Shown in pieces: positions 34,877 through 44,308 of a stretch of 51,344 nucleotides of DNA (its first letter is position 1; every line of letters starts with the position of its first letter). Source of the DNA: Bacteroidia bacterium (GTDB lineage: Bacteria > Bacteroidota > Bacteroidia > Bacteroidales > Azobacteroidaceae); contig BNYG01000015.1 of the NCBI GenBank assembly GCA_026000155.1, positions 1 through 51,344 on the forward strand, given 5' to 3'. The position numbers and the translations under genes were made by a program. The notes below the pieces were generated by a model. It did no database searches. It saw nothing but the letters and a program-made list of their open reading frames with translations, and was not told the origin of the DNA.

Positions 34877-36158
34877 ATAATTTATGTAATGATTGAATAT
34901 AGTGGGAAAATAGAGGGATTTCACAATTTTTTGAAAATACTGCAATTTCATCCTTGTTTTCCAGTATGTATTGAATACTTTTTTGAAGTTCTGTCCTGTT
35001 ATTCGGTTCAATGAGCCATCCGTTTTTTTTCGGAATAATTTGCATTTCAGGTCCCCCGCATTTAGTTGCCAATACCGGCCTTCCCATGGAAATCGATTCT
35101 GCAATAGCTATTCCAAACACTTCTAAAACAATAGCCGGATGAATCATTACATGATAATCCTTTATCAAGGATTCTATTGCTGAATTAGGCAATCGTTCAT
35201 GAAAAACAACAGGTAATTTTTTTGCCGTTCTTTTTAACTTACCATAATAGCGCTGTTCTTTCCCTCTTTTTTCTGCATCACCTATAATATGTAATTCATA
35301 TTGATCTTGAGGTATAGGTTCCAATGCTTTCAATAGTATGTGCAATCCTTTGGCATACGAAATTCTTCCCAAATAATAAAATTTCACTTTACCATCCAAA
35401 GCCAATAAAGGCAGTCTGTTTCTTTTCTTTACACCATGAGGAATTACAACCACATTCCCTCTTATTCCGTTTTTTTCTAAAATCTCCTTTAATTTGATAT
35501 TAGCGGAAATTATAGCGGCCGATTGTTTAAATTTTTCAATCTTTTTCAAAGAATCCTCTATTATGCCGGTAATTAAAAGAAGTGGGGTAAGCAATAACAT
35601 AAATGGGCGTTTTTGCACCCATTGATAAGCCTTTAGACGCTGATTAACTGAAAATAACCGTAAAAAGTTGTACATAAAATCTTTTCCCGGTAAATCCCGG
35701 CAGCAGCACCGAAGACAATTTTTGTGACTCACCGTAGTGGGACAAATTTCATCATTATAATATAAAAAACCATTTCCTCCTCCTCTCGGACATATAAATC
35801 CACCAATATGTATGGTATAAACAACAGGAATATTCAATTGATTGGCAGCTTCCAATTCATATCCTTCGATCATATTAGAATGAATAACTGCCGGATTTAG
35901 TACAAGTAATGTATTTTTTATTTCATCCACTATTTTCTCAGACCGGGAAGCGTACGAATCAGGTAATTTTAGAATAAAATAGTCAGTTCCTTTATAGTTT
36001 TCAGTTATAACCAACGGAGTAGATGTATCTTTATCGCATAGCACAGTCAGTATAACCATATTGAGTTTCGATTCAATAAGTCCATTGACAACTTCAAGAG
36101 TAAAAAAGTGTTCTCCTGGAATAGTTATGCCGTATGTAGTGATAAATAATAATTTCAT
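34863..36158 (-). CDS. glycosyltransferase family 4 with cysteine-rich insert
   Basis: A 431-residue GT-B transferase starting MKLLFITTYGITIPGEHFFT. At about 125-155 it has a cysteine cluster (ICPRGGGNGF...EICPTTVSHKNCLRCCC) shared in outline with the GT4 genes at 22497 and 40036. The C-terminal domain shows YYLGRISYAKGLHILLKALE and VLEVFGIAIAESISMGRPVL (EX7E). It overlaps its neighbours by 4 and 14 bases. Confidence 0.9.
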   Translation of the reverse strand: MKLLFITTYGITIPGEHFFTLEVVNGLIESKLNMVILTVLCDKDTSTPLVITENYKGTDYFILKLPDSYASRSEKIVDEIKNTLLVLNPAVIHSNMIEGYELEAANQLNIPVVYTIHIGGFICPRGGGNGFLYYNDEICPTTVSHKNCLRCCCRDLPGKDFMYNFLRLFSVNQRLKAYQWVQKRPFMLLLTPLLLITGIIEDSLKKIEKFKQSAAIISANIKLKEILEKNGIRGNVVVIPHGVKKRNRLPLLALDGKVKFYYLGRISYAKGLHILLKALEPIPQDQYELHIIGDAEKRGKEQRYYGKLKRTAKKLPVVFHERLPNSAIESLIKDYHVMIHPAIVLEVFGIAIAESISMGRPVLATKCGGPEMQIIPKKNGWLIEPNNRTELQKSIQYILENKDEIAVFSKNCEIPLFSHYIQSLHKLYEEI

Positions 36159-37129
36159 TTCCGCTTATCTATTAAACTAAAAAACTGTATAACCCGAGGA
36201 TTTTTTACAATAATTGCAGCTAATTTCCATCCGACAAAAATCTTTAAAAATTTAAATAATCTACCATTAGCAGGTATAACTAATTTTGTTTTCCATTTAT
36301 CTAACATGGTATTGATTTGAGGAAATAAAGATTTATTGTCCGGATATAACAAATAAGCAAACCAACCTAATTGCCGGGCACATGCATAACGGGTTCGTTC
36401 CGTATTCTCATAATGAAGAATTATCTGTGCAATTTTATCAATAACCCTTAATTGTGATTTTTGAGTTTCTATGGTATTAGTTGAACTTATTCCTGAATGG
36501 GTTAACCTCCAAACAGCATAGATATCCGGAGTAAATAATACTTTACCGGCATGAGCAATGACACGAGAGAAAAATTCACCATCCTGATTTTTTTGTATAG
36601 ATTCATCCCAGCCGGCAGTAGATAAAAACAAATCCCGATGCACCAAATAACAATGAGGAGTATTATGATTATCAGATGTCCACATATCAATTAAAAGTTC
36701 TATGGGCTGTAAATAATCTTGATCAATAACACGTTTTTGATATTTTCCGATTTTTCCGTCTCGCATCAACCTTAAATTACAAAAGGATAAAGTATTATCC
36801 TTTTCAGAAACTAATTGTTCTACTTGTTTTTCTATTTTGTCTAAAGAACAAAAATCATCTGCATCTAAAAACTGCACATAATCTCCATGCGATTTTTCAA
36901 AGGCATAATTCCGAGCGGCACAGGCACCTTTTTTAGGATTTCGATACAAGAAAACACCGTCGGAAAGATATTTTTCCGCTATTTGATAGGAATCATCGGT
37001 TGAACCATCATCTACAATAATAATCTCAATGTTCTTGTAGGTTTGACCCAAACAATTTTGAATTGTTGCTTCTATATAATTTTGTGCATTATATAGTGGA
37101 ATTAATATAGAAACTAAAGGTAAATTCAT
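36155..37129 (-). CDS. glycosyltransferase family 2
   Basis: A 324-residue GT-A enzyme. Motifs are VSILIPLYNAQNYIEATIQN, IIIVDDGSTDDSYQIAE and VQFLDADDFCSLDKI (about 87-101). The acceptor-side DE is in GWDESIQKNQDGEFFSRVIA. It lies between the flippase and a GT4 gene, overlapping each by four bases. Confidence 0.92.
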   Translation of the reverse strand: MNLPLVSILIPLYNAQNYIEATIQNCLGQTYKNIEIIIVDDGSTDDSYQIAEKYLSDGVFLYRNPKKGACAARNYAFEKSHGDYVQFLDADDFCSLDKIEKQVEQLVSEKDNTLSFCNLRLMRDGKIGKYQKRVIDQDYLQPIELLIDMWTSDNHNTPHCYLVHRDLFLSTAGWDESIQKNQDGEFFSRVIAHAGKVLFTPDIYAVWRLTHSGISSTNTIETQKSQLRVIDKIAQIILHYENTERTRYACARQLGWFAYLLYPDNKSLFPQINTMLDKWKTKLVIPANGRLFKFLKIFVGWKLAAIIVKNPRVIQFFSLIDKRK

Positions 37130-38661
37130 TTTTTCAACTTTACAATCCTTATTATTAGACCTTTTACACTATTTTTATTAATCAACAACATTCCTCCAAA
37201 ATATAGACAAGAAAAAAGAGAGGTAACTAGAAAAGCATACATTATCCATGTTTTATAATTGTAATATGGATTGATAGATATAAAATTTAAGATACAGGAA
37301 CTACATATCCAAACTATGACTAACATCATTAGATTTTTAAATATTTGTTTCCAATATTTTCGGACAGATAACTGAAACCCTTGTTTGAATAAAAAATAAG
37401 GTTTCCATATATTAATAATTATTATCGAACTTGTGATGTCTCCTAATAATACGCCAAACAATCCCCATATGCTACCGCAAAAGATAGCTACTCCAATAGT
37501 CAAAAATAATGTTACAATAGGTGCCCATATATCATGAAATAATCCATATCCATTGATAAATTGGTCATTGGTCCCTCGCGTCAAACTTACAAATATATTA
37601 CATAAGATAATTATGAAAACCTTATTATCAAGAATATATTCATTTCCAAGCCATAATTTAACAAATGGTTCTATCAAATTATAGAGAGAAAATATTAGTA
37701 CTCCTGCTACAAAAAAACGCAAAGTAATAAATTCCCAATATATTTGAAGTGTTTTTTCTTTATTGTTTTCTGCAATAAGACTACCAACGCCAGCCGTAGT
37801 ACTTCCAAGAACCTGATTTACAAATCCTGTTACTTTATCAATAATAACCATATAATTTCCATAATAAGCAACTATTTTTAATGATGCAAACGCATATATT
37901 AAAAAGGGAAGTATTTGATTACGTCCAGTACTCGCTAACAGATGAACAAACATTTGTTTTGCTTTCGTTATGATAATTTTATTATCTTGATATTTATTTT
38001 TACCCTCACTTATATTAGATTTCAACCAAGGATACACCTGATTAACCTTCCAATTCAGAATAATCGAATAAATAATTCCAAAAATCAATTCTATCGCTAC
38101 CCATAGATAATAATTACCTGTATAATAGGCGATTGTCATTTGAATAAGCGTTTTGAGAATGGTAGCCGATTGAAAATAACCCGTCACTACATAATTCCGC
38201 TGATCGGCGCCCAACAAAGTCTGTTTGTAATTGGCAAAATACCCAATCAGCGAAGAAGTCAAAAAAGAAAAGTAAGCAAAATAAATAATTCCATAAGAAA
38301 ATCCGGTGGAGGGAAAGATAAGCGGCAAAAAACAAGCCAATAGGCAGCCTGCTCCTAATATTATCAATCCTATCCAGCGGTATAAATAGCCAAATACGGA
38401 AATGATTTCGCTAATCTTTGTTTCGTCCTTTTCAAAAAGCGGTTTATAAAGGACATAGCCGATAGCGCCACCTATCCCCAATTCCGCCAGATTCAAGAAG
38501 CCTAACAGATTATATAAAGTTCCGGTCAATCCAAGAAAATCAGCACCTAAGGCATCTAAAAAGATTTTCCGAGAGAAAAAAGAAAGAACCAGCGAGAGAA
38601 AATAAAATACTAAATTCACTCGCGCATTGAGTAATGATTTTTTTACCCGGGATTCTGTCAT
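37126..38661 (-). CDS. Wzx-type polysaccharide flippase
   Basis: A 511-residue MATE/MOP-superfamily membrane protein with about 12-14 TM segments. It starts MTESRVKKSLLNARVNLVFY and has the conserved early motif FLDALGADFLGLTGTLYNLL, as in Bacteroides capsule flippases. It moves undecaprenyl-linked repeat units to the periplasmic face, upstream of Wzy polymerisation. Its first 31 bases recur at 44332-44362, where a 17-codon remnant of the same start overlaps the AlbA_2 gene stop. This suggests that the flippase once sat directly after that gene. Confidence 0.92.
   Translation of the reverse strand: MTESRVKKSLLNARVNLVFYFLSLVLSFFSRKIFLDALGADFLGLTGTLYNLLGFLNLAELGIGGAIGYVLYKPLFEKDETKISEIISVFGYLYRWIGLIILGAGCLLACFLPLIFPSTGFSYGIIYFAYFSFLTSSLIGYFANYKQTLLGADQRNYVVTGYFQSATILKTLIQMTIAYYTGNYYLWVAIELIFGIIYSIILNWKVNQVYPWLKSNISEGKNKYQDNKIIITKAKQMFVHLLASTGRNQILPFLIYAFASLKIVAYYGNYMVIIDKVTGFVNQVLGSTTAGVGSLIAENNKEKTLQIYWEFITLRFFVAGVLIFSLYNLIEPFVKLWLGNEYILDNKVFIIILCNIFVSLTRGTNDQFINGYGLFHDIWAPIVTLFLTIGVAIFCGSIWGLFGVLLGDITSSIIIINIWKPYFLFKQGFQLSVRKYWKQIFKNLMMLVIVWICSSCILNFISINPYYNYKTWIMYAFLVTSLFSCLYFGGMLLINKNSVKGLIIRIVKLKK
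38631..38661. repeat. 31-bp direct repeat, copy 1 (flippase start)
   Basis: The first 31 bases of the flippase gene, identical at 30 of 31 positions to 44332-44362. The repeats bound about 5.7 kb that contains the ABC export module. Confidence 0.9.
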
Positions 38662-38736
38662 TTAAATTGTTGTTCTTCTTTTCGCAGCCAAAATACTAAT
38701 TATTTAAAATTTCTCTTATTTCTACTGAATTAATTA

Positions 38737-39909
38737 TTAATAATTCAACCCAAACGCCCACAGAGGAATAACATTTTGATAACCATATTCAATATCATCT
38801 TTCACGATATAAGCATTTTTCAAACCTTCAATCTGTTTTTGCGTTTTGCTTTTTCCGCCCACTTCAAAAGTCAGATTGTTGATATTGAAATCGCCTTTGT
38901 CGGAACGATAAACTTTATTATTTACCTTCATTTGATTGAAGAAAAATGTTTCGCGCAGATTGCCGATGTTTGGTTGCTCTTCCGCCAATGCAAATATCAA
39001 ATTGGTATTATCCAAATATACTTTATCAATCTTGCCGAGTTGACCGATACCTTCTCCCATATCGCGCAGTTGCATCAGCAAACCCGCCTGTTCCATAAAA
39101 TAGCAATAATCATCCATGCTGTTTCGGCTCGAGTCGAGCATCGCGGCAATTTTGGTAAAATTGGGTTTGAAAGGAACGCTTTTTGAAACAATTTTCAACA
39201 ATTTACCTAATTTTTTCCCTGTCGAAACATTCAAATTGGCATAAATCGGAATATCACTTTCCAATGTCTGAACAATCATTTGATTTAACCGAAACAGAAA
39301 CATCGTGTCATCAATGCCAAAAGGATAATAACCACGCCGTAGATAATCCTTAAACAACGGCAACGGATGACGAACAGAAAATTCATCTGTTTTATGCGCC
39401 AAAATATCCGTCAAACTGTATTTTTCAATCGCAATATGATGAAAGAAAAACAGATACTCGCGAAACGAAAGTCCCTGAATATAAAACATTAACGCACGGC
39501 GACTGAGGTCGGCACTACCTTTGAGAATATCTAAAATGGACGAGCCTGTAAAAACGACTTTTATCTCCGGATAATAATCATAAATAGATTTCAACGACTG
39601 CGACCAACCGGAATATTTATGTATCTCATCAATAAAAAGATATTTGCCTCTGTTTTTTGAAAAAGCATCGGCAAGGTCGAGCAACGAATGTTCAGCAAAA
39701 TAAATATCCTCTGCCGACACATACAAGGTTTCGTTTACATCCAGATTTTCTTTGATATATTGCAAAACCATAGTTGTTTTTCCCACCCCACGAGGTCCTA
39801 CTATGCCAACCATTCTGTCGTTCCAAGCAATTTCGGAATACATATATCGCTTAAAATCAAGTGCTGTGAGCGACAATAAATCCTTAAATTTTTTTGTAAG
39901 TGATTCCAT
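38737..39909 (-). CDS. AAA_14/DUF4143-type ATPase
   Basis: About 390 residues from ATG 39909 (MESLTKKFKDLLSLTALDF). A longer frame would begin inside an upstream repeat. The Walker A motif is GPRGVGKTT (38-46), Walker B KYLFIDEIHKY, and sensor 1 KVVFTGSSILDI. The C-terminal part contains the restriction-endonuclease-like fold usual for this family (VYRSDKGDFNINNLTFEVGG). Such ATPases are common accessory genes in Bacteroidetes with no settled function. It has its own repeat-rich upstream region and no overlap with neighbours, unlike the surrounding operon, so it looks like an insertion. Confidence 0.88.
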   Translation of the reverse strand: MESLTKKFKDLLSLTALDFKRYMYSEIAWNDRMVGIVGPRGVGKTTMVLQYIKENLDVNETLYVSAEDIYFAEHSLLDLADAFSKNRGKYLFIDEIHKYSGWSQSLKSIYDYYPEIKVVFTGSSILDILKGSADLSRRALMFYIQGLSFREYLFFFHHIAIEKYSLTDILAHKTDEFSVRHPLPLFKDYLRRGYYPFGIDDTMFLFRLNQMIVQTLESDIPIYANLNVSTGKKLGKLLKIVSKSVPFKPNFTKIAAMLDSSRNSMDDYCYFMEQAGLLMQLRDMGEGIGQLGKIDKVYLDNTNLIFALAEEQPNIGNLRETFFFNQMKVNNKVYRSDKGDFNINNLTFEVGGKSKTQKQIEGLKNAYIVKDDIEYGYQNVIPLWAFGLNY

Positions 39910-39919
39910 ACAAAATATT

Positions 39920-39949
39920 TTTTGTAAAGATATAAATATTTTTACAAAA
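39920..39949. promoter_or_regulatory. inverted repeat upstream of the AAA_14 gene
   Basis: TTTTGTAAA and TTTACAAAA are perfect 9-base inverted arms with a 12-base AT spacer, just upstream of ATG 39909. This would suit an operator or an attenuating hairpin. Confidence 0.45.
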
Positions 39950-40006
39950 ACGCACTTCTGATTGTGCATTTTTATTTAAAAAACGCACTTCTAATTGTGC
40001 ATTTTT
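39950..40006. repeat. two tandem 24-bp repeats
   Basis: The units at 39950-39973 and 39983-40006 begin ACGCACTTCT and end ATTGTGCATTTTT, differ at one base, and are spaced 33 bases apart. They lie between the truncated GT4 gene and the AAA_14 gene. Confidence 0.75.
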
Positions 40007-40035
40007 TGCAATATATTGATTTGAAATGAATTAAA

Positions 40036-40746
40036 TCAAATTATCGGTATTCCATGCGGCACAATTTTAATTTTTTCTTCCGGAAATCCATTCAATATCA
40101 TGCTATCGGCAATCGCATACGAGGGTGCAATCATCGTATCGGTATTTTTAATAATTGACTGCCATTCTTTTTTCTTTTGCTCAATGTATAAATCCGAACT
40201 CAAAATGGGAGTAACAAAATAAATAAATGGAAGTTTGGACAAAAACTTTCCGGTTTTCAAACGAAACGAAACAGGTAAATTTTTCAGTAAGGGATACCAA
40301 AATAATCCGGTTTTCGTATTTCGCAACACGCAACACAAACAATGCCCGTGACTAACCGGCACATGACAAATGGTATCCTGACAATTCATCAACGTTCCTG
40401 CAGGACAAACAATTCCGCCATGATGAGCCGTAACAATAATCGGAATTTCTAATTTTTTGCCGATTGCTGCAATCATAGCTTTTTCCGCATGAATATGGAT
40501 AATATCCGGCGAAATCTGTTGAATGAGTTTTTTTAGCGCTTCTTTATCTTTTTGATGTATTTCATACAGATTGATCCCTCTATAATTTTGTTTTTGAATA
40601 GGAACATCTGATTTTTTATTAACAAATGAAAAAACGGTAATATTCAAACCTTGGTTGATCATTTCATCTACCAGATTTTTGACATAGACTTGTCCTCCAC
40701 CGTAAGTGGAAAAGAAATCACCGTTTGCTATTTGAAGAATTTTCAT
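40036..40746 (-). pseudogene. glycosyltransferase family 4, C-terminally truncated
   Basis: A 236-residue open frame covering only the N-terminal half of a GT4 enzyme. It has MKILQIANGDFFSTYGGGQV, a cysteine cluster (VCPAGTLMNCQDTICHV...HCLCC) and IKIVPHGIPII, where it stops. Family members are about 370-430 residues and continue after IPHG into the donor-binding domain with the EX7E motif, which is missing here. The next sequence is the repeat region and AAA_14 gene, so an insertion or deletion probably removed the 3' half. It is unlikely to be catalytically active. Confidence 0.8.
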
Positions 40747-41519
40747 TATTTATATTTCTTCCGTAATTTCGTAATCCAGGAGATTAATTCTTTCATCCTT
40801 GATAACGTCCTCGAATTTTTATACAAGAAGTAATCTTTATAATCCTCTATAAAACATGGAAAATATTTATATAAAACTCTTGTTCGCTCTTCAAGCATTC
40901 TATCGACATCTATCGAAGAAATTCCATTCGTTTGAATATCACTTACTTGTGTGTTCAGAAATGAATAGGAACTATGATTATTAACCACAGATAATAAAAA
41001 AAACAACCAATCAGAAACTATTCGATAGTTTTCATCATATAATCCTACTCTTTCAAATAAATTTCTTTTTATAAATGTACATGGATGAAGAAGAGAAGCA
41101 ATATAAAAATCGGAAAAACGCAAAGATTCTCCTGGTTCTTTTTTAATAATTCCTCGTATGTTATTGTGTTTCTGATGCAATCGACCTATTATCAAATCCG
41201 TATTATTGTCCTGTCTGAAAACAATTTCCAAAACATTATTCTTAATTAGCCAATCTCCACTATTCAAAAACAAACAATATTCTCCTTTCGCTTGAAGAAT
41301 GCCTTTATTCATCGCATTATAAATACCTTTGTCCGGTTCACTTATCCAATAAGTGATTCTATCGGCATACGCTTCAATAATATCCACACTACCATCGGTG
41401 GAAGCACCATCAATCACAATATACTCAAAATCTGTGAATGTTTGAGATATAGCACTTTCAATGGTTTTTCGTAAACCATCTTGATTGTTGAGATTAATTG
41501 TTATAATTGATAATTTCAT
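40746..41519 (-). CDS. glycosyltransferase family 2 (WcaA-like)
   Basis: A 257-residue GT-A enzyme. Motifs are SIITINLNNQDGLRKTIESA, YIVIDGASTDGSVDII, ISEPDKGIYNAMNKGI (typical of the colanic-acid WcaA/WcaE type) and CLFLNSGDWLI in the DXD position. The acceptor-side element is RIVSDWLFFLLSVV. It overlaps the acetyltransferase by 26 bases, and its stop shares one base with the truncated GT4 start (TAATG). Confidence 0.92.
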   Translation of the reverse strand: MKLSIITINLNNQDGLRKTIESAISQTFTDFEYIVIDGASTDGSVDIIEAYADRITYWISEPDKGIYNAMNKGILQAKGEYCLFLNSGDWLIKNNVLEIVFRQDNNTDLIIGRLHQKHNNIRGIIKKEPGESLRFSDFYIASLLHPCTFIKRNLFERVGLYDENYRIVSDWLFFLLSVVNNHSSYSFLNTQVSDIQTNGISSIDVDRMLEERTRVLYKYFPCFIEDYKDYFLYKNSRTLSRMKELISWITKLRKKYK

Positions 41520-42192
41520 CCGTTAGAAATATATTAATAAATCTGTCAATATCAAAAAAATATTTTTCGACAGAAGGTAGTTGGTCTTCACTAAAATTCC
41601 ACCATTTAATTTTCTGCATTGCCTTAATTTGGTTGTCCGACATCCGATATTTAATAATTTTTATCGGACAACCTACTGCAATTGCATAAGGTGGAATATT
41701 TTTAGAGACTACCGCTCCTGCTCCTATAATGGCTCCATCACCAATGGATACACCATCTAAAATTATAACATTCGCTCCTATAAAAACATCATTTCCAATC
41801 CCTATTTCTTTTCTTTCTTCCACTTTATCTACTTTGCTCAAAGTTACCCCATTTTGCCTGTGTGTTGAATAAAACATGGGAGAGGTTGATAATCCGTTTA
41901 CCGGATGTATTCCCCATCCACATAAAAAATTAGGTCCTATTGAACAAAATTTACCAATTTTTGTATATGAGATATTCGAATTTTTAGCAACATAAGTATA
42001 ATCTCCTATTGTAGAATATAAAATTTTATAAGCTGGAAATAAATTAACATTTTTCCCTATCTTTGACTCCGAACAATGCGACCTGATTTCACCTGTGTTT
42101 ACATCCTTTTCTGTCAAAAAACTCGCCTCAGGAAATAATCGAAGAAAAAAATATTTAAAAATGCTTCTAATCCATTTTTTCATCCGTTTCAT
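41494..42192 (-). CDS. hexapeptide-repeat (LbH) O-acetyltransferase
   Basis: A 232-residue acyltransferase with left-handed beta-helix repeats (IGDYTYVAKNSNISYTKIGK, and later IGNDVFIGANVIILDGVSIG). It has the catalytic-type His in GIHPVNG and the loop TSPMFYSTHRQNG of the CatB/VAT-like xenobiotic and sugar acetyltransferases. It probably acetylates a nucleotide sugar or a lipid-linked sugar in the cytoplasm using acetyl-CoA. ATG 42183 (MKKWIRS) is an alternative start. It overlaps Wzt upstream and GT2 downstream. Confidence 0.88.
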   Translation of the reverse strand: MKRMKKWIRSIFKYFFLRLFPEASFLTEKDVNTGEIRSHCSESKIGKNVNLFPAYKILYSTIGDYTYVAKNSNISYTKIGKFCSIGPNFLCGWGIHPVNGLSTSPMFYSTHRQNGVTLSKVDKVEERKEIGIGNDVFIGANVIILDGVSIGDGAIIGAGAVVSKNIPPYAIAVGCPIKIIKYRMSDNQIKAMQKIKWWNFSEDQLPSVEKYFFDIDRFINIFLTDEIINYNN

Positions 42193-43429
42193 TCCAAACT
42201 AAATTAACATTAATAAATCCTAAATCAGCATTCTTATATAGTGAATGGATACTTCCGGTATCCTCTATCTCAAAATAGATATCTTCCGGAATTTTATCTA
42301 AAAAACAAATATTTGGAATATGAAGAACCGGCCTAAGATAATAACCTCCTCCCAATAATAAATGCGCAGGAACTTGAACCACTATATCATTTATTTTGTT
42401 GTGCAAAACTTTATGTGATGAAAAAAGAGGTCTTTTTTGAATGTCAAAAATAGTAAAACTTAAAACAGTATCTTGTGGAATATTCCTTTTATGATTTAGC
42501 TCAAAACAAATATTAAAGGGTTTATCATAAGGAAAAACTTTACTCGGTTTCTTGTCTATCGAATTTCTAAAATATATATTTTTGAAGTATAAATCCTTAT
42601 TTGAGAAATGACATTCATAAGAACTTTCTTTTGCACTATTTGAAATATAGGTATTAATAGCATCTTTTATTAGTCCGGAATATACTAATCTTCCTTTCTC
42701 TAATATAATTCCTGTATCACATAGCGTTGCCATTGATCCCATATTATGACTCACAAACAACACAGTCCTCCCATCCCCTTGTGACACATCCTGCATCTTC
42801 CCAATCGCCTTTTTCTGAAACTCTGCATCTCCCACAGCCAGCACTTCATCCACCACCAGAATCTCCGGTTCCAAATGCGCCGCAATAGAAAAACCCAACC
42901 GGACTGTCATCCCAGACGAATACCGTTTTACAGGAGTATCCACATAGCGGGCTACTCCTGCAAACTCTACAATTTCATCCAATTTGCTGTCTATCTCTTT
43001 TCTGGTCATTCCCATAATCGAACCATTCATATAGATATTCTCCCGACCGGTCGATTCCGGATGAAAACCGGTTCCCACTTCTAAAAGCGAGGCAATACGT
43101 CCTTGCGCTTTAATGATTCCGGTAGTTGGAGTAGTTACGCGCGACAATATTTTAAGCAAGGTGGATTTACCTGCGCCGTTTTTTCCGATAATGCCTAAAA
43201 CTTCTCCTTTTTTGACTTCAAAATTAATATCCCGAAGCGCCCAGACATATTCACTTTCTCCTTTGGTCGAACGGTCATTTGTTTCTCCTATTCGTAAATA
43301 AGGATCTTCTTTCCGCAACACGCTCGTTTGCCACCAACGGTTCAAATCATGGCTCAAGGTCTTGGTTGACACCAACCCCAAGCGGTATTGCTTGCTGATA
43401 TTTTCAAATTTGATTGCTATGTCATCCAT
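42167..43429 (-). CDS. ABC polysaccharide exporter, ATPase (Wzt)
   Basis: A 420-residue ATP-binding subunit. Walker A is GKNGAGKST (82-90), the signature YSSGM is at 170-174 and Walker B is ILVVDEVLAVGD (190-201). Residues about 260-420 form an extra C-terminal domain, rich in beta strands, like the carbohydrate-recognition domain of Wzt proteins that read the modified end of the exported glycan. It follows Wzm by 12 bases. The neighbouring acetyltransferase could supply a terminal mark, though that is inference. Confidence 0.94.
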   Translation of the reverse strand: MDDIAIKFENISKQYRLGLVSTKTLSHDLNRWWQTSVLRKEDPYLRIGETNDRSTKGESEYVWALRDINFEVKKGEVLGIIGKNGAGKSTLLKILSRVTTPTTGIIKAQGRIASLLEVGTGFHPESTGRENIYMNGSIMGMTRKEIDSKLDEIVEFAGVARYVDTPVKRYSSGMTVRLGFSIAAHLEPEILVVDEVLAVGDAEFQKKAIGKMQDVSQGDGRTVLFVSHNMGSMATLCDTGIILEKGRLVYSGLIKDAINTYISNSAKESSYECHFSNKDLYFKNIYFRNSIDKKPSKVFPYDKPFNICFELNHKRNIPQDTVLSFTIFDIQKRPLFSSHKVLHNKINDIVVQVPAHLLLGGGYYLRPVLHIPNICFLDKIPEDIYFEIEDTGSIHSLYKNADLGFINVNLVWNETDEKMD

Positions 43430-43441
43430 CTTATATTGCCA

Positions 43442-44290
43442 TTATACCGTATCCATAAAACTACGTTGCACTTTATTAAACACAACGATTCCTACTCCTA
43501 AAACTACACACATAAAAATAAAACTGTAGCCCAATTGCCACCAATCGAAAGTGCCGGTACCCAAGGTCGCATACCGGAATGTTTCAACGATAGAAGTTAC
43601 AGGATTGAGCGCTGCAATCCATTGTTTCTTAGGCGACATCACACTTAATGGATAAATGATAGGTGTTGCATACATCCACAATTGTACTATAAATGTGAAT
43701 AAAATACTTAAATCCCTGTATTTGGTAGTTAAGGAGGAGATGATAATTCCAAATCCCAACGATAAGCCGGCCAACATAATTACTAAAACAGGCAGTAATA
43801 ACAGATAGATATTGGGAGCGACAGGTACTCCGGCAACAATATAGTATATATAGACCGCAACAAACAAAATAAGCTGAATGCCAAAGGTATATAGACTGGA
43901 ACTAACCGTACTGACCGGCATGATGAGCCGGGGAAAATAGACTTTACCAAAAATGTTTTCGTTATCTTTGAAAGTAGAAGAAGTTTTTAAGAGACAGGTA
44001 GAAAAATAATTCCATAAGCAGATACCGGAAAGATAAAACAAAGGTTGCGGTAAACCATCCGTCGAAATGCCGGCAATTCCTCCAAATACCACCATATACA
44101 TTATGGTCGTTAAAGCCGGGTTAACAAAAAACCATAAAGGTCCCAATATGGTTTGTTTGTATTGAGTCACAATGTCCCGTTTTACAAACATCCGCCAAAG
44201 GTCTTTGTAGCGAATTAATTCTTTGAAGTCGATATCAAACAAACCGGTGGTAGGTTTGATAATCGTCGTCCATTTTCCTGATTCTGCCAT
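43442..44290 (-). CDS. ABC polysaccharide exporter, permease (Wzm)
   Basis: A 282-residue ABC-2 permease with six TM segments. The N-terminal amphipathic part (DLWRMFVKRDIVTQYKQTIL) and the motif GPLWFFVNPALTTIMYMVVF are typical of Wzm/KpsM-like exporters. It pairs with the Wzt ATPase immediately downstream to export a completed, lipid-linked polysaccharide across the inner membrane. Between it and the upstream AlbA_2 gene lies a 17-codon flippase remnant. Confidence 0.94.
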   Translation of the reverse strand: MAESGKWTTIIKPTTGLFDIDFKELIRYKDLWRMFVKRDIVTQYKQTILGPLWFFVNPALTTIMYMVVFGGIAGISTDGLPQPLFYLSGICLWNYFSTCLLKTSSTFKDNENIFGKVYFPRLIMPVSTVSSSLYTFGIQLILFVAVYIYYIVAGVPVAPNIYLLLLPVLVIMLAGLSLGFGIIISSLTTKYRDLSILFTFIVQLWMYATPIIYPLSVMSPKKQWIAALNPVTSIVETFRYATLGTGTFDWWQLGYSFIFMCVVLGVGIVVFNKVQRSFMDTV

Positions 44291-44308
44291 ATAATCTACG
44301 TTTTTCCT

